A stretch of DNA of 64,000 bases from Microseira sp041929235 (GTDB lineage: Bacteria; Cyanobacteriota; Cyanobacteriia; Cyanobacteriales; Aerosakkonemataceae), in assembly GCF_041929235.1 (NCBI RefSeq), contig NZ_JBHFNP010000022.1, positions 92,475 to 156,474 on the forward strand, read 5' to 3'. The stretch's first letter is position 1. Every line of letters starts with the position of its first letter. The position numbers and the translations under genes were made by a program. Shown here one piece after another: positions 35,271-43,294 of the stretch. The notes under the pieces are model-generated. The model was not told the DNA's origin, made no database searches, and saw nothing but the letters and a program-made list of their open reading frames with translations.

Positions 35271-36563
35271 ATGGTAGACGCTCAAAAAAACACGATTCTA
35301 ATTGTCGATGACAACCCTAACAACATCCGGGTGTTATTTGAGTTTTTACACCAATCTGGCTTCAAAGTTTCAGTTGTTAAAAGCGGTGAAGCAGCAATAG
35401 AAAAAATTGCATTGATTCAGCCAGACTTGATTTTGTTAGATGTGATGATGCCTGGAATTGATGGGTTTGAAACCTGCCGCCGTTTGAAAGCAGATCCGAA
35501 GGCAAAAGATATCCCAGTCATTTTTATGACTGCCCTCGCCGATACAGAACATAAGGTAAAAGGGTTGCAAATTGGAGCGGTAGATTACATTACCAAACCA
35601 TTCCATTTCAGCGAAGTTTTAGCGCGGGTTAACGTGCATTTGGCACTCAGAAACGCGCGAGTTCAGTTAATTAATGAAGTCGCAGAACGCAAGCAGATTC
35701 AAAAGCAGCTTCAGCAAACGCTAAAAGAGTTAAAAAAAGCCCAAACCCAGCTAATTCAAAATGAGAAAATGTCTAGCTTGGGTCAACTGGTGGCAGGGGT
35801 GGCACACGAAATTAACAATCCAGTTAACTTTATTTACGGCAACATTACCCATGCAGAGGAATATATCCAAGACTTGTTGAGACTGCTGCAACGCTATCAA
35901 CAGTACTATCCTAATCCCGTGTCTCAGGTGCAGGCTGAATTAGAGGCAATTGACATAGATTTCTTACTCGAAGATCTGCCTAAAATACTAGACTCGATGA
36001 AACTTGGAACGGATCGCATTCGACAAATTGTGCAGTCTTTGCGAATCTTCTCCCGCACCGATGAAGCTGAAATCAAATCTGTAGATATTCACGAGGGAAT
36101 TGATAGCACTTTGATGATTTTGTCACATAGATTAAAGGCTTTCTCTAATCGCCCTAACATTGAAATTATTAAAAAATACGGCAATTTACCGCTAGTGGAA
36201 TGCTACCCCGGACAACTTAACCAAGTGTTTATGAATATCCTCAACAATGCAATTGATGCTTTAGAGGAAGCGATTGATATGCAGAAAATATCCACACCTT
36301 CGATTGCAATTCGTACCGAAGTTGTGGAGAGCAAAAGCATAGCCATTAGCATTACCGATAACGGAATGGGAATGGCTGAAGATATTAAACAAAAGATATT
36401 TGACCCCTTTTTTACAACTAAACCCGTGGGTAAAGGAACGGGTATGGGGCTTTCGATTTGCTACCAAATTATAACGGAGAAGCACGGCGGAACGCTGTCT
36501 TGTGCTTCACAACCGGGACAAGGTACCGAGTTGGCGATCGCAATTCCCCTGACTCAAACCTAA
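35271..36563 (+). CDS. Response regulator-histidine kinase hybrid (REC-HisKA-HATPase)
   Basis: 430 residues. The N-terminal receiver has VDDNPNN, Asp57 (LILLDVMMP) and the Lys in YITKPFHFS. A coiled coil follows (about 130-165), then HisKA with GVAHEINNPVN and His179, and an HATPase domain with MNILNNAIDAL, ITDNGMGM, DPFFTTKPVGKGTGMGLS. The HEINNP class is common in cyanobacteria. Starting three bases after the MASE1 kinase stop, it is surely in one operon and probably receives its signal from that protein. It overlaps the convergent dnaJ by 4 bp. Confidence 0.92.
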   Translation: MVDAQKNTILIVDDNPNNIRVLFEFLHQSGFKVSVVKSGEAAIEKIALIQPDLILLDVMMPGIDGFETCRRLKADPKAKDIPVIFMTALADTEHKVKGLQIGAVDYITKPFHFSEVLARVNVHLALRNARVQLINEVAERKQIQKQLQQTLKELKKAQTQLIQNEKMSSLGQLVAGVAHEINNPVNFIYGNITHAEEYIQDLLRLLQRYQQYYPNPVSQVQAELEAIDIDFLLEDLPKILDSMKLGTDRIRQIVQSLRIFSRTDEAEIKSVDIHEGIDSTLMILSHRLKAFSNRPNIEIIKKYGNLPLVECYPGQLNQVFMNILNNAIDALEEAIDMQKISTPSIAIRTEVVESKSIAISITDNGMGMAEDIKQKIFDPFFTTKPVGKGTGMGLSICYQIITEKHGGTLSCASQPGQGTELAIAIPLTQT

Positions 36564-37561
36564 ACAGGTAAGTCAGTCCTGGGATTAAATGTTTCAATTT
36601 GCCGCAACTTTTCATACAGTTCCCTCTCCCGCAGACTGGGATTTCTGGGAACTACGATCTGAATTTCCACTAACTGATCGCCCTTGTCGCCCTCATCAAC
36701 AGGATAGCCTTTATTTGCCAGTCGCAAACGCTGACCCGACTTCACTCCAGGCGGAACCGACATTTTGACTCGTCCATCGAGGGTGGGGACTTCAATTTGT
36801 CCGCCCAAAACAGCTTCGCTGGGAGTCACCGGGACAGAACAAACAATATCCGCACCTTCTATCTTAAAGAACGGATGCGGTTCAACTGTAATTTTCAGGA
36901 ATAGGTCGCCGCCTTCAATCCCTTGACCGCGCAGGCGGATGCGCTGATCGCTTACCATACCGGGAGGCATGTTAACTTCAATCGATCGCCCATCTTCCAA
37001 GCGAATGCGTTGCGCTCCTCCCACATAAGCTTTTTCTAGGGGTATCGTTAGTCGCGCTTCAATATCTTTGCGGGCGGGACGCGGGGATACAGTATAAGCT
37101 ACTTTAGTTGTACCGGGACGGAACGGATCGGCTGTTGATACCGATGCGCGGGAATTGAAATCAGCTGGGGTGGCGACGCGGCTTTCTTTACGCCGTCCCA
37201 ACAGTTGGTCGAGAAAGCTCTCAAAGTCTTCAAACTGACCGTAATCGAATTTGTCCCCAGATCGCTCTTTGCCATTTTCCCAGGGTTTAGCGGGGCGCGT
37301 AGCTTTGCCTGGGAAGCCTTTTTTGTGCCAATAGCGGCTGTATTGGTCGTACTCTGCCCGCTTATCGGCGTCAGAGAGGACTGCATATGCTTCGCTAATA
37401 TCTTTAAATTTTTCCTCAGCTTCTTTATCACCCTGATTCATATCGGGGTGATATTGCCTAGCTAAACGCCGATAAACTTTTTTAATTTCTTCTGCCGGAG
37501 CATCTCGATCAACACCCAGAATTGCGTAGTAGTCCCGATAGTTTTGCATTGTCTTAGTCAT
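36560..37561 (-). CDS. dnaJ: DnaJ-class co-chaperone without zinc finger (CbpA/DnaJ-C type)
   Basis: 333 residues. J domain from residue 8 (YYAILGVDRDAPAEEIKKVY) with the HPD motif at 38-40. A linker contains Gly/Lys-rich residues, and a C-terminal domain pair includes KVEVPTLDGRVKMSVPPG-like sequence. The Cys-rich zinc centre of type I DnaJ is absent. An alternative ATG four codons in (37549) is equally good. It lies immediately downstream of dnaK, like the dnaK3-dnaJ pair of Synechocystis. It would stimulate that DnaK's ATPase. Confidence 0.9.
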   Translation of the reverse strand: MTKTMQNYRDYYAILGVDRDAPAEEIKKVYRRLARQYHPDMNQGDKEAEEKFKDISEAYAVLSDADKRAEYDQYSRYWHKKGFPGKATRPAKPWENGKERSGDKFDYGQFEDFESFLDQLLGRRKESRVATPADFNSRASVSTADPFRPGTTKVAYTVSPRPARKDIEARLTIPLEKAYVGGAQRIRLEDGRSIEVNMPPGMVSDQRIRLRGQGIEGGDLFLKITVEPHPFFKIEGADIVCSVPVTPSEAVLGGQIEVPTLDGRVKMSVPPGVKSGQRLRLANKGYPVDEGDKGDQLVEIQIVVPRNPSLRERELYEKLRQIETFNPRTDLPV

Positions 37562-37566
37562 TAGTG

Positions 37567-37622
37567 GGTGGTAATGGGTAATGGGTAATGGGTAATGGGT
37601 AATGGGTAATGGGTAATGGGTT
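37567..37622. repeat. GGGTAAT heptamer tandem repeat
   Basis: At least seven reiterations of GGGTAAT between dnaJ and dnaK on the minus strand. Same class as the other STRR blocks. Confidence 0.85.
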
Positions 37623-37736
37623 TTCTATTACCTACTACTGTAAGGGAGAGGCATTCCGGTAAAAAGACTTGATACCGAAATGCGTCACCCCTCTGATTCA
37701 ACTACCAATTAGCAATGACCAATTACCAATGACCAA

Positions 37737-39845
37737 TTAGAACCATTCATCATCATCATCATCCCAATCATCGTTTTGGTAATTTTTGCGCGAGCGACTT
37801 GACCCGATGCTGTCGGAAGTCTGGCGACGACTTGACCCGGTATCGTAATAGGGGCGGGACTCAGAGCGATCGCGTCCGTAGAGGCGGGAGTCTTCGCGAT
37901 TGTTGTAATAGGAGCGGGAGTCTTCGCGATTATTGTAATAGGGGCGCGAGTCTTCCCGGTAGTCTTCGTCGTCATCATCTCCAGCGAAGACGCGACGAAT
38001 TGAGCCAAAAAAGTCGTCGTCTTCCTCGGTGAAGCGTTCGCGGATTTCGCGATTCAAGTCTGCGATCGCATCTTGCAAGTCTGACTGGGATCTGTCAATA
38101 CCCCTGTCGTCGTTTTTAGCCAAACTGTCCCGCAACTCCCGAATCGCGCTTTCGATGCGGTAGCGGTAACTGCTGGAAAACTGGGAGCCATAATCAAGCG
38201 TTACTTCTCTCAATTGCCGTTCTGCCTGGGAAATCAACGATTCCGAACGGTTACGCTTATCTATGCGTTCTCTTGTCAGTCGGTCTTGTGCGGCATATTG
38301 TTCCGCATCTCGCAGCATCCTGCTAACTTCTTCCTCGCTCAAGGTAGAAGCGCCTTGGATCGTGATAGTTTGTTCCCTGCCCGTACTTCTATCTTGCGCG
38401 GTTACTTGTAAAATGCCGTTGGCATCGATATCAAACGCTACCTGAATCTGGGGGATGCCTCGCGGTGCGGGGGGAATGCCCAGCAGCTTCACCCGTCCCA
38501 AAGATTTATTATCCTTCGCCATTTCCCGTTCTCCCTGGAGGACGTGAATTTCCACCAGAGTTTGATTGTTTTCTGCGGTGGAAAAGGTATCCGAACGCCG
38601 CACCGGGATTGTAGTATTGCGGGGAATCAATTTTTTCATCACGCCGCCGATGGTTTCCAGACCCAGGGACAAGGGTGTAACATCCAACAGCAGGACATCT
38701 TTGAGTTCGCCCCCTAAAATGCCTGCCTGAATTGCTGCTCCCACTGCGACGACTTCATCTGCGTTAATATTTTGATTCGGCTCGATGTCAATTAAACTGC
38801 GAACCAGTTCTTGCACCATTGGCATTCGGGTTGAGCCGCCAACCAACACGACCTCATCAATTTGATCTGGACTTAGATTAGCATCGCCCAGCGCTCTTTT
38901 TACAGGGCGGCGCAGGCGGCTAACCAAGTCGCCGCACATGCTTTCAAATTCAGACCGATTCAGTCGATATTCTAGGTGAACCGGGCCGTCTTCGGTAGCT
39001 GCGATAAAGGGTAAATTAATCTCAGTGCTGCTGACGCCAGACAGCTCTATTTTGGCTTTTTCTGCGGCTTCGGTCAGCCGTTGCAAAGCTTGACGGTTCC
39101 GCCGTAAATCTATTCCTTGTTGTTCTAGAAATTTATCTGCCAACCAATCAACGATTTTTGTATCAAAATCATTACCGCCTAGCTGGGTGTCGCCGCTAGT
39201 GGCTTTCACTTCAAATACCCCATCTCCCACATCCAAAATCGATACGTCAAACGTGCCGCCGCCGAGATCGAATACTAAAATCGTTTGATTTTGTTTGCGG
39301 TCGAGTCCGTAAGCTAACGCCGCTGCGGTCGGTTCGTTTAAAATCCGTTTAACTTCCAGTCCGGCAATGCGGCCTGCATCCCGCGTTGCTTGTCGCTGAG
39401 AATCGTTAAAATAAGCCGGAACTGTAATTACCGCCCCCGTCACTGGCTGCCCTAGATAGCGACTGGCTTCATCTGCCAACTTCCGCAGCACCATTGCCGA
39501 AATTTCTTCGGTGGCAAATTCTTTATTCAGACGGGGACACTTAATTTTCAGGTTGCCTTGTTCGTCTTTGCGAATGCCGTAGGGGACTCGCCTTAATTCC
39601 GGGTTGATTTCGTCGTACTTGCGACCGATGAAGCGCTTGACGGCGTAAAAGGTATTTTGGGGGTTCAGAACAGCTTGTCGCCTCGCCATCTGTCCGACGA
39701 TGCGTTCTCCTTCTTTGCTAAACGCTACTACAGAGGGAGTTGTCCGCATTCCTTCGGCATTGGCGATGACAACCGGCTTGCCACCCTCCATCACGGCTAC
39801 CACTGAGTTGGTTGTACCCAGGTCAATGCCGACTACTTTGCCCAT
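37737..39845 (-). CDS. dnaK: DnaK (Hsp70), probably the DnaK3-like form, with acidic and tandemly repeated tail
   Basis: 702 residues. ATPase domain starts MGKVVGIDLGTTNSVVAV, with VPAYFNDSQRQAT, DLGGGTFDVSIL and VGGSTRMPMVQ. The substrate-binding domain has DVTPLSLGLET and FSTAENNQT. The C-terminal 130 residues are low-complexity: several copies of NNREDSRxYY, a Ser/Arg-rich part and an end of NDDWDDDDDEWF. Cyanobacterial DnaK3 has a longer C-terminus and is membrane-associated; synteny with dnaJ supports that type, but the tail here is only loosely similar. It handles protein folding, possibly at thylakoids. Confidence 0.92.
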   Translation of the reverse strand: MGKVVGIDLGTTNSVVAVMEGGKPVVIANAEGMRTTPSVVAFSKEGERIVGQMARRQAVLNPQNTFYAVKRFIGRKYDEINPELRRVPYGIRKDEQGNLKIKCPRLNKEFATEEISAMVLRKLADEASRYLGQPVTGAVITVPAYFNDSQRQATRDAGRIAGLEVKRILNEPTAAALAYGLDRKQNQTILVFDLGGGTFDVSILDVGDGVFEVKATSGDTQLGGNDFDTKIVDWLADKFLEQQGIDLRRNRQALQRLTEAAEKAKIELSGVSSTEINLPFIAATEDGPVHLEYRLNRSEFESMCGDLVSRLRRPVKRALGDANLSPDQIDEVVLVGGSTRMPMVQELVRSLIDIEPNQNINADEVVAVGAAIQAGILGGELKDVLLLDVTPLSLGLETIGGVMKKLIPRNTTIPVRRSDTFSTAENNQTLVEIHVLQGEREMAKDNKSLGRVKLLGIPPAPRGIPQIQVAFDIDANGILQVTAQDRSTGREQTITIQGASTLSEEEVSRMLRDAEQYAAQDRLTRERIDKRNRSESLISQAERQLREVTLDYGSQFSSSYRYRIESAIRELRDSLAKNDDRGIDRSQSDLQDAIADLNREIRERFTEEDDDFFGSIRRVFAGDDDDEDYREDSRPYYNNREDSRSYYNNREDSRLYGRDRSESRPYYDTGSSRRQTSDSIGSSRSRKNYQNDDWDDDDDEWF

Positions 39846-39993
39846 GCGTTGCTGTTCTCCTGGTGAGTCTTAATAAAATGTTGAGAACCTTTGCTTGGAT
39901 TCATTCTATCTTGCGCTTGGGTATGCACGGTGGCAAGGGGTGAAGAGGCGCACATAATAAGAAAGAATTGGGATTTTTTACTTTTGTGCCAAC

Positions 39994-40692
39994 ATGAGCA
40001 AGACTGCCCTGAATTTAATTGCCATTTCTGTTTTTGCGATGACGCTTTCGGTGTTGCTGGGGCCGTTGATTAATTTATCACTAACGGTTCCGGCGATCGC
40101 AACTGCCGGTATTCTGGGACTGGCTACGTTAGATTCTTTCACCTGGCAAGGACAGGGAGCGACCTTGCTTTTAGATTGGCTGGCAAATTTAGACCCAAAG
40201 CATCGCGCCCGCGTACTCCGCCACGAAGCCGGACATTTTCTGGTTGCTTACCTGTTAGCCATTCCGGTCACGGGTTACGCACTGAGTGCTTGGGAAGCTT
40301 ACAAGCAAGGTCGTGCAGCCTATGGAGGCGTTGCGTTTGACGACCTGGAATTATCCGCGCAAATCCAAACAGGTATCTTATCGGCACAGATGTTAAACCG
40401 TTACGGCACTGTTTGGATGGCGGGAGCGGTTGCCGAAGATTTAGTATACGGCAACGTTGAAGGTGGCGCGGAAGACCGGGAGAAACTCCGCACGGTTTTA
40501 GCTCAGATCGGGCGTTCCCCTGCTGCCTATCTCCAGCAAGAACGCGCTTTTGCCCTGCAAGCGCGTACCCTGTTGCAAGCACACTGGTCTGCCTACGAAG
40601 CCCTCGTGGCAGCAATGGAACGCGGCGACGATGTGGCGTCTTGTTGTACCATAATCGAGCAATATTGTCAAATAGCAAGTGTTAATGGCTAA
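39994..40692 (+). CDS. M41-like zinc-protease-domain membrane protein without AAA domain
   Basis: 232 residues. Two N-terminal membrane segments (about 5-50), then RHEAGHFLVAYLL near residue 74, an HExxH-type zinc site like that of FtsH. The AAA ATPase domain is missing. The rest (WMAGAVAEDLVYGNVEGGAEDREKL) resembles the FtsH protease helix with its third ligand region. Such stand-alone proteins are conserved in cyanobacteria and plants. Proteolysis is likely but not proven. It is divergent from dnaK by 148 bp and may share regulation. Confidence 0.8.
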   Translation: MSKTALNLIAISVFAMTLSVLLGPLINLSLTVPAIATAGILGLATLDSFTWQGQGATLLLDWLANLDPKHRARVLRHEAGHFLVAYLLAIPVTGYALSAWEAYKQGRAAYGGVAFDDLELSAQIQTGILSAQMLNRYGTVWMAGAVAEDLVYGNVEGGAEDREKLRTVLAQIGRSPAAYLQQERAFALQARTLLQAHWSAYEALVAAMERGDDVASCCTIIEQYCQIASVNG

Positions 40693-40731
40693 TGGCTAAT
40701 GGCTAATGGCTAATTGGTAATGGTAATGGTA
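40683..40731. repeat. TAATGGC heptamer tandem repeat at the end of the HEAGH gene
   Basis: TAATGGC units overlap the stop codon of the previous gene (the last codons are in the repeat) and continue as TAATGGT units. Confidence 0.8.
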
Positions 40732-40809
40732 ATTGCCGAGTTTTTGAATATGCTCCTCTTGCCCCCCTGCTCACCTGCCCCCCTGCTCACCTGCTCACCT
40801 GCTCAAGAT

Positions 40810-41799
40810 TTAATCTCCGGCAACGACTTGGTTGCGCCCAGAGGTTTTAGCCTTGAGTAGATTTTGATCGGCGCGGTTGATTAAACTGATGCCGTTGGCG
40901 TCATCAGTTGGTTGTAGCGTGGCGACGCCGATGCTGACGGTAACTGGCAGCGCTAAGTTGGCGTCAATCGCAAAAGGTTGTTTGCCGATCAGACTGTTGA
41001 GGCGATGGGCAACTGCTTGTCCTTCCTCCAGGGTGGTGTTGCTGAGAATTATCACGAATTCTTCGCCACCGTAGCGAAAAGGCGTGTCTTGAAACCGCAG
41101 GTTGTGTCGCAGGCGTGCCGAGAGCAGCTTTAGCAACCGATCGCCTACTAAATGACCGTATGTATCGTTGACCGACTTGAAATAATCTATATCTAAGATC
41201 AGCAAGCTTAAAGGTGTGGTGCGGTGGCGCGCGTTCTGAATTTGCCGGGGTAATTCCCAGTCTAGGGCTCGCCGGTTGCTCAGTTCCGTCAGGGGATCTG
41301 ATAGTGCGATCGCGCTGAGCAAATCGTTGGTACGCATCATGCTGCGGTATATTTGCACCCGCCCGATCCCCGCTCGTATTTGCGCTTGCAATAAATGATT
41401 TTCCAGCTTCCACCCGGTTAGTGACAGTACATCTTCGCTTTTCTGCAACGACAGCAGCAGAAAGGCATCTGCCCCCCCTTCCAGGGCGGCTGTTCTATAG
41501 GCTAACTCCCAATTCCAGCCAGGAACGATTTCTTCGCTCTGGTTTTGAGGTTGATCGGCGATCAAAATACAATATATCCAAGCCAGACTGGTCTGTTGTT
41601 TGATCTGCCGACAAAGCTCCAAATTGCCTACCAGGCTTGCTTGTAAAATCAGCACGTCAGGCTGTTGTGCTTGAATTAGATGCTGTGCCTCTTTCGGGCT
41701 GGATGCCACATCTACATCACAAGCTGGTAACGTTGGAAGGCGGTCTAAAATTGTCGCTTGGAAGTCATTGCCGCCAACTACAAGAATGGAACCATCCAT
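40810..41799 (-). CDS. Diguanylate cyclase (GGDEF) with N-terminal receiver-like domain
   Basis: 329 residues from the first ATG at 41799. The frame is open to a TTG at 41904, with a hydrophobic extension that I consider less likely. The N-terminal 120 residues look like a degenerate receiver (SILVVGGNDFQ, DVLILQASLVGN) whose usual Asp is replaced. The GGDEF domain begins at DPLTELSNRRALDWELP, with FKSVNDTYGHLVGD and the active loop YGGEEFVII. It should make cyclic di-GMP. An RxxD inhibitory site is not obvious. The phosphorylation site is missing, so control is probably through another input. Confidence 0.87.
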   Translation of the reverse strand: MDGSILVVGGNDFQATILDRLPTLPACDVDVASSPKEAQHLIQAQQPDVLILQASLVGNLELCRQIKQQTSLAWIYCILIADQPQNQSEEIVPGWNWELAYRTAALEGGADAFLLLSLQKSEDVLSLTGWKLENHLLQAQIRAGIGRVQIYRSMMRTNDLLSAIALSDPLTELSNRRALDWELPRQIQNARHRTTPLSLLILDIDYFKSVNDTYGHLVGDRLLKLLSARLRHNLRFQDTPFRYGGEEFVIILSNTTLEEGQAVAHRLNSLIGKQPFAIDANLALPVTVSIGVATLQPTDDANGISLINRADQNLLKAKTSGRNQVVAGD

Positions 41800-42190
41800 T
41801 GGCGTGAGGCGCTGGGTGGGAAGGTATACGATTTGACCCTGGTCAGGCGAGATAACATTCACGGTTAGTAGAACATAAAGTGGTGACCCAAACAAGAGCA
41901 ACAAGACACCCCGACCGATGTTTTATCAGTATATCTTCTGCGTTTAGTTCAGCCACCGATTGTCTTTTTAACGTTTTTTTTGTTGGTTCTACAACGAGTC
42001 TGATTGATTTCTCGGATAATCAGTATAAATTCACACAATCTTTATCAAATATAATTTGGCAAGCTAAAAGCTGATTGGCAAAATTTATAGTAGTTATAGG
42101 TTACACAAATAACCGTTTTTTTGCCTAAGTACAATCCACAGATGACGCGGTCATAGATATTGCTAATGGCTAGTTGCTAATGGCTAATTG

Positions 42191-42285
42191 CTAATGGCGA
42201 ACTTCATCGTAGGACACGGTGACGTGGGGAATGTCTCTGCAAAACTCTCCGCGAAGGCGATCGCATTCTTGGTGATAATAATTAC
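42191..42285 (-). pseudogene. Unidentified C-terminal gene fragment cut off by a hairpin element
   Basis: Minus-strand frame reading HQECDRLRGEFCRDIPHV and ending at a TAG made by a heptamer repeat. It looks like real protein sequence. The hairpin element at 42286 lies at its left end. I cannot name the family. Confidence 0.35.
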
Positions 42286-42689
42286 ATGACTTACGCAAGG
42301 GCGTTCCTAGAAACCCGGTTTTTTTGGGTAAGTCCTGATTATTTTGCCGGGCTAGGGAAGATTTTTTTGCGCGTTTTATGTATCATTAATTACTTTTAAA
42401 ACTTAAAAGATCCGAAAAAACCGATTGTGCCAGTTGAGGGTGACGCTTTCCCAAAAACAGCTTTCCCAAAAACACTGTGAGCCTAGCCGAAGGCAGCTAG
42501 ACTCACCAAAATGCGTTGTTCGATTTTTCAAGGGTTAATCGTCAACTAGGACAAATAATCAACAGTCTACTACTAAGGTGTACAAGCATTGCAGCTTCAC
42601 AACCACGGCCTATAAGGAGTTGTTTTTTACCAGACTTAGGTTTGGCTCGGCTTTCGCTGGGAGAGCGTTTTGCCACCGACAACAATCTT

Positions 42690-42957
42690 TATCCTTGGTG
42701 CAAGACAAAAATTACTCAAATCAAGCATTTCGCTCCCTTTGAGGGAAAGCTTCCTGTTTCTACCAGGGGAGTCTCCTCCTAACCTGTCCACAGGCGTAAA
42801 TTCCGCGCTTGCCGCACTTACAAGGGTTTTTGGGGCATTTTCCTTTCTTAATCGCAGCGTTTAAGTCACGCTCGATGGAAACGCCGCAGTGATTGCATTG
42901 GTAAAAATGCTCTAGCTGCAACTGGGTCCCAGACGGGAGACACCGGGTCTTGACCCT
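42690..42957 (-). pseudogene. Decayed tnpB 3' end (zinc ribbon and last RuvC motif)
   Basis: Minus-strand frame with FYQCNHCGVSIERDLNAA (a TnpB zinc knuckle plus the third catalytic motif) followed by KCGKRGIYACGQV, with stop at 42760-42762. An upstream in-frame TGA and absence of the first 300 codons show that only the 3' end survives. About 120 bp match the remnant at 32.56-32.68 kb, so both derive from the same element type. Confidence 0.75.
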
Positions 42958-43294
42958 TCAAGTTCCGTTCTTTTGGTATCCAATATCAAATTAACATGAC
43001 GATTCCTGCCCGATCTACCCCATTAATCAAACTTGATGAGTCTTAACGAACTGCAAAAATAGGGCAGACGCGGGGACGCCCCGACGCGGGGATGGGGAGA
43101 GTTTTAATTATGGGTGAGTTGCCTGACATCATATGAGACTCCAGGCGCACCAGGGGCATAGTGAAAAAATGGTCATTAGCTAGCAATTCTTCGCCATTAG
43201 CAATTAGCCATTAGCAATTACCCATTACCGATGACCAAAATGTAAAAATAAATAAAGCGTTGAAATTCTAGTTCTTAGTTTGTTATAGAAATCC

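Larger units (their letters stand above)
41800..43294. other. 1.5-kb gene-poor region with repeat elements and gene remnants
   Basis: Contents, left to right: plain AT-rich DNA to about 42150; heptamer repeats at 42165-42198; a protein remnant on the minus strand (42191-42285); a TGACTTACGCA to TAAGTCCTG hairpin element at 42286-42338 with an AAACCCGG repeat inside; a decayed tnpB tail at 42690-42957; more heptamers at 43170-43230; the alaS start. No complete gene. Confidence 0.6.

Noticed and set aside
42516..42864. Two plus-strand frames of 64-88 codons
   Set aside because: They are antisense to the tnpB remnant, which explains their openness.
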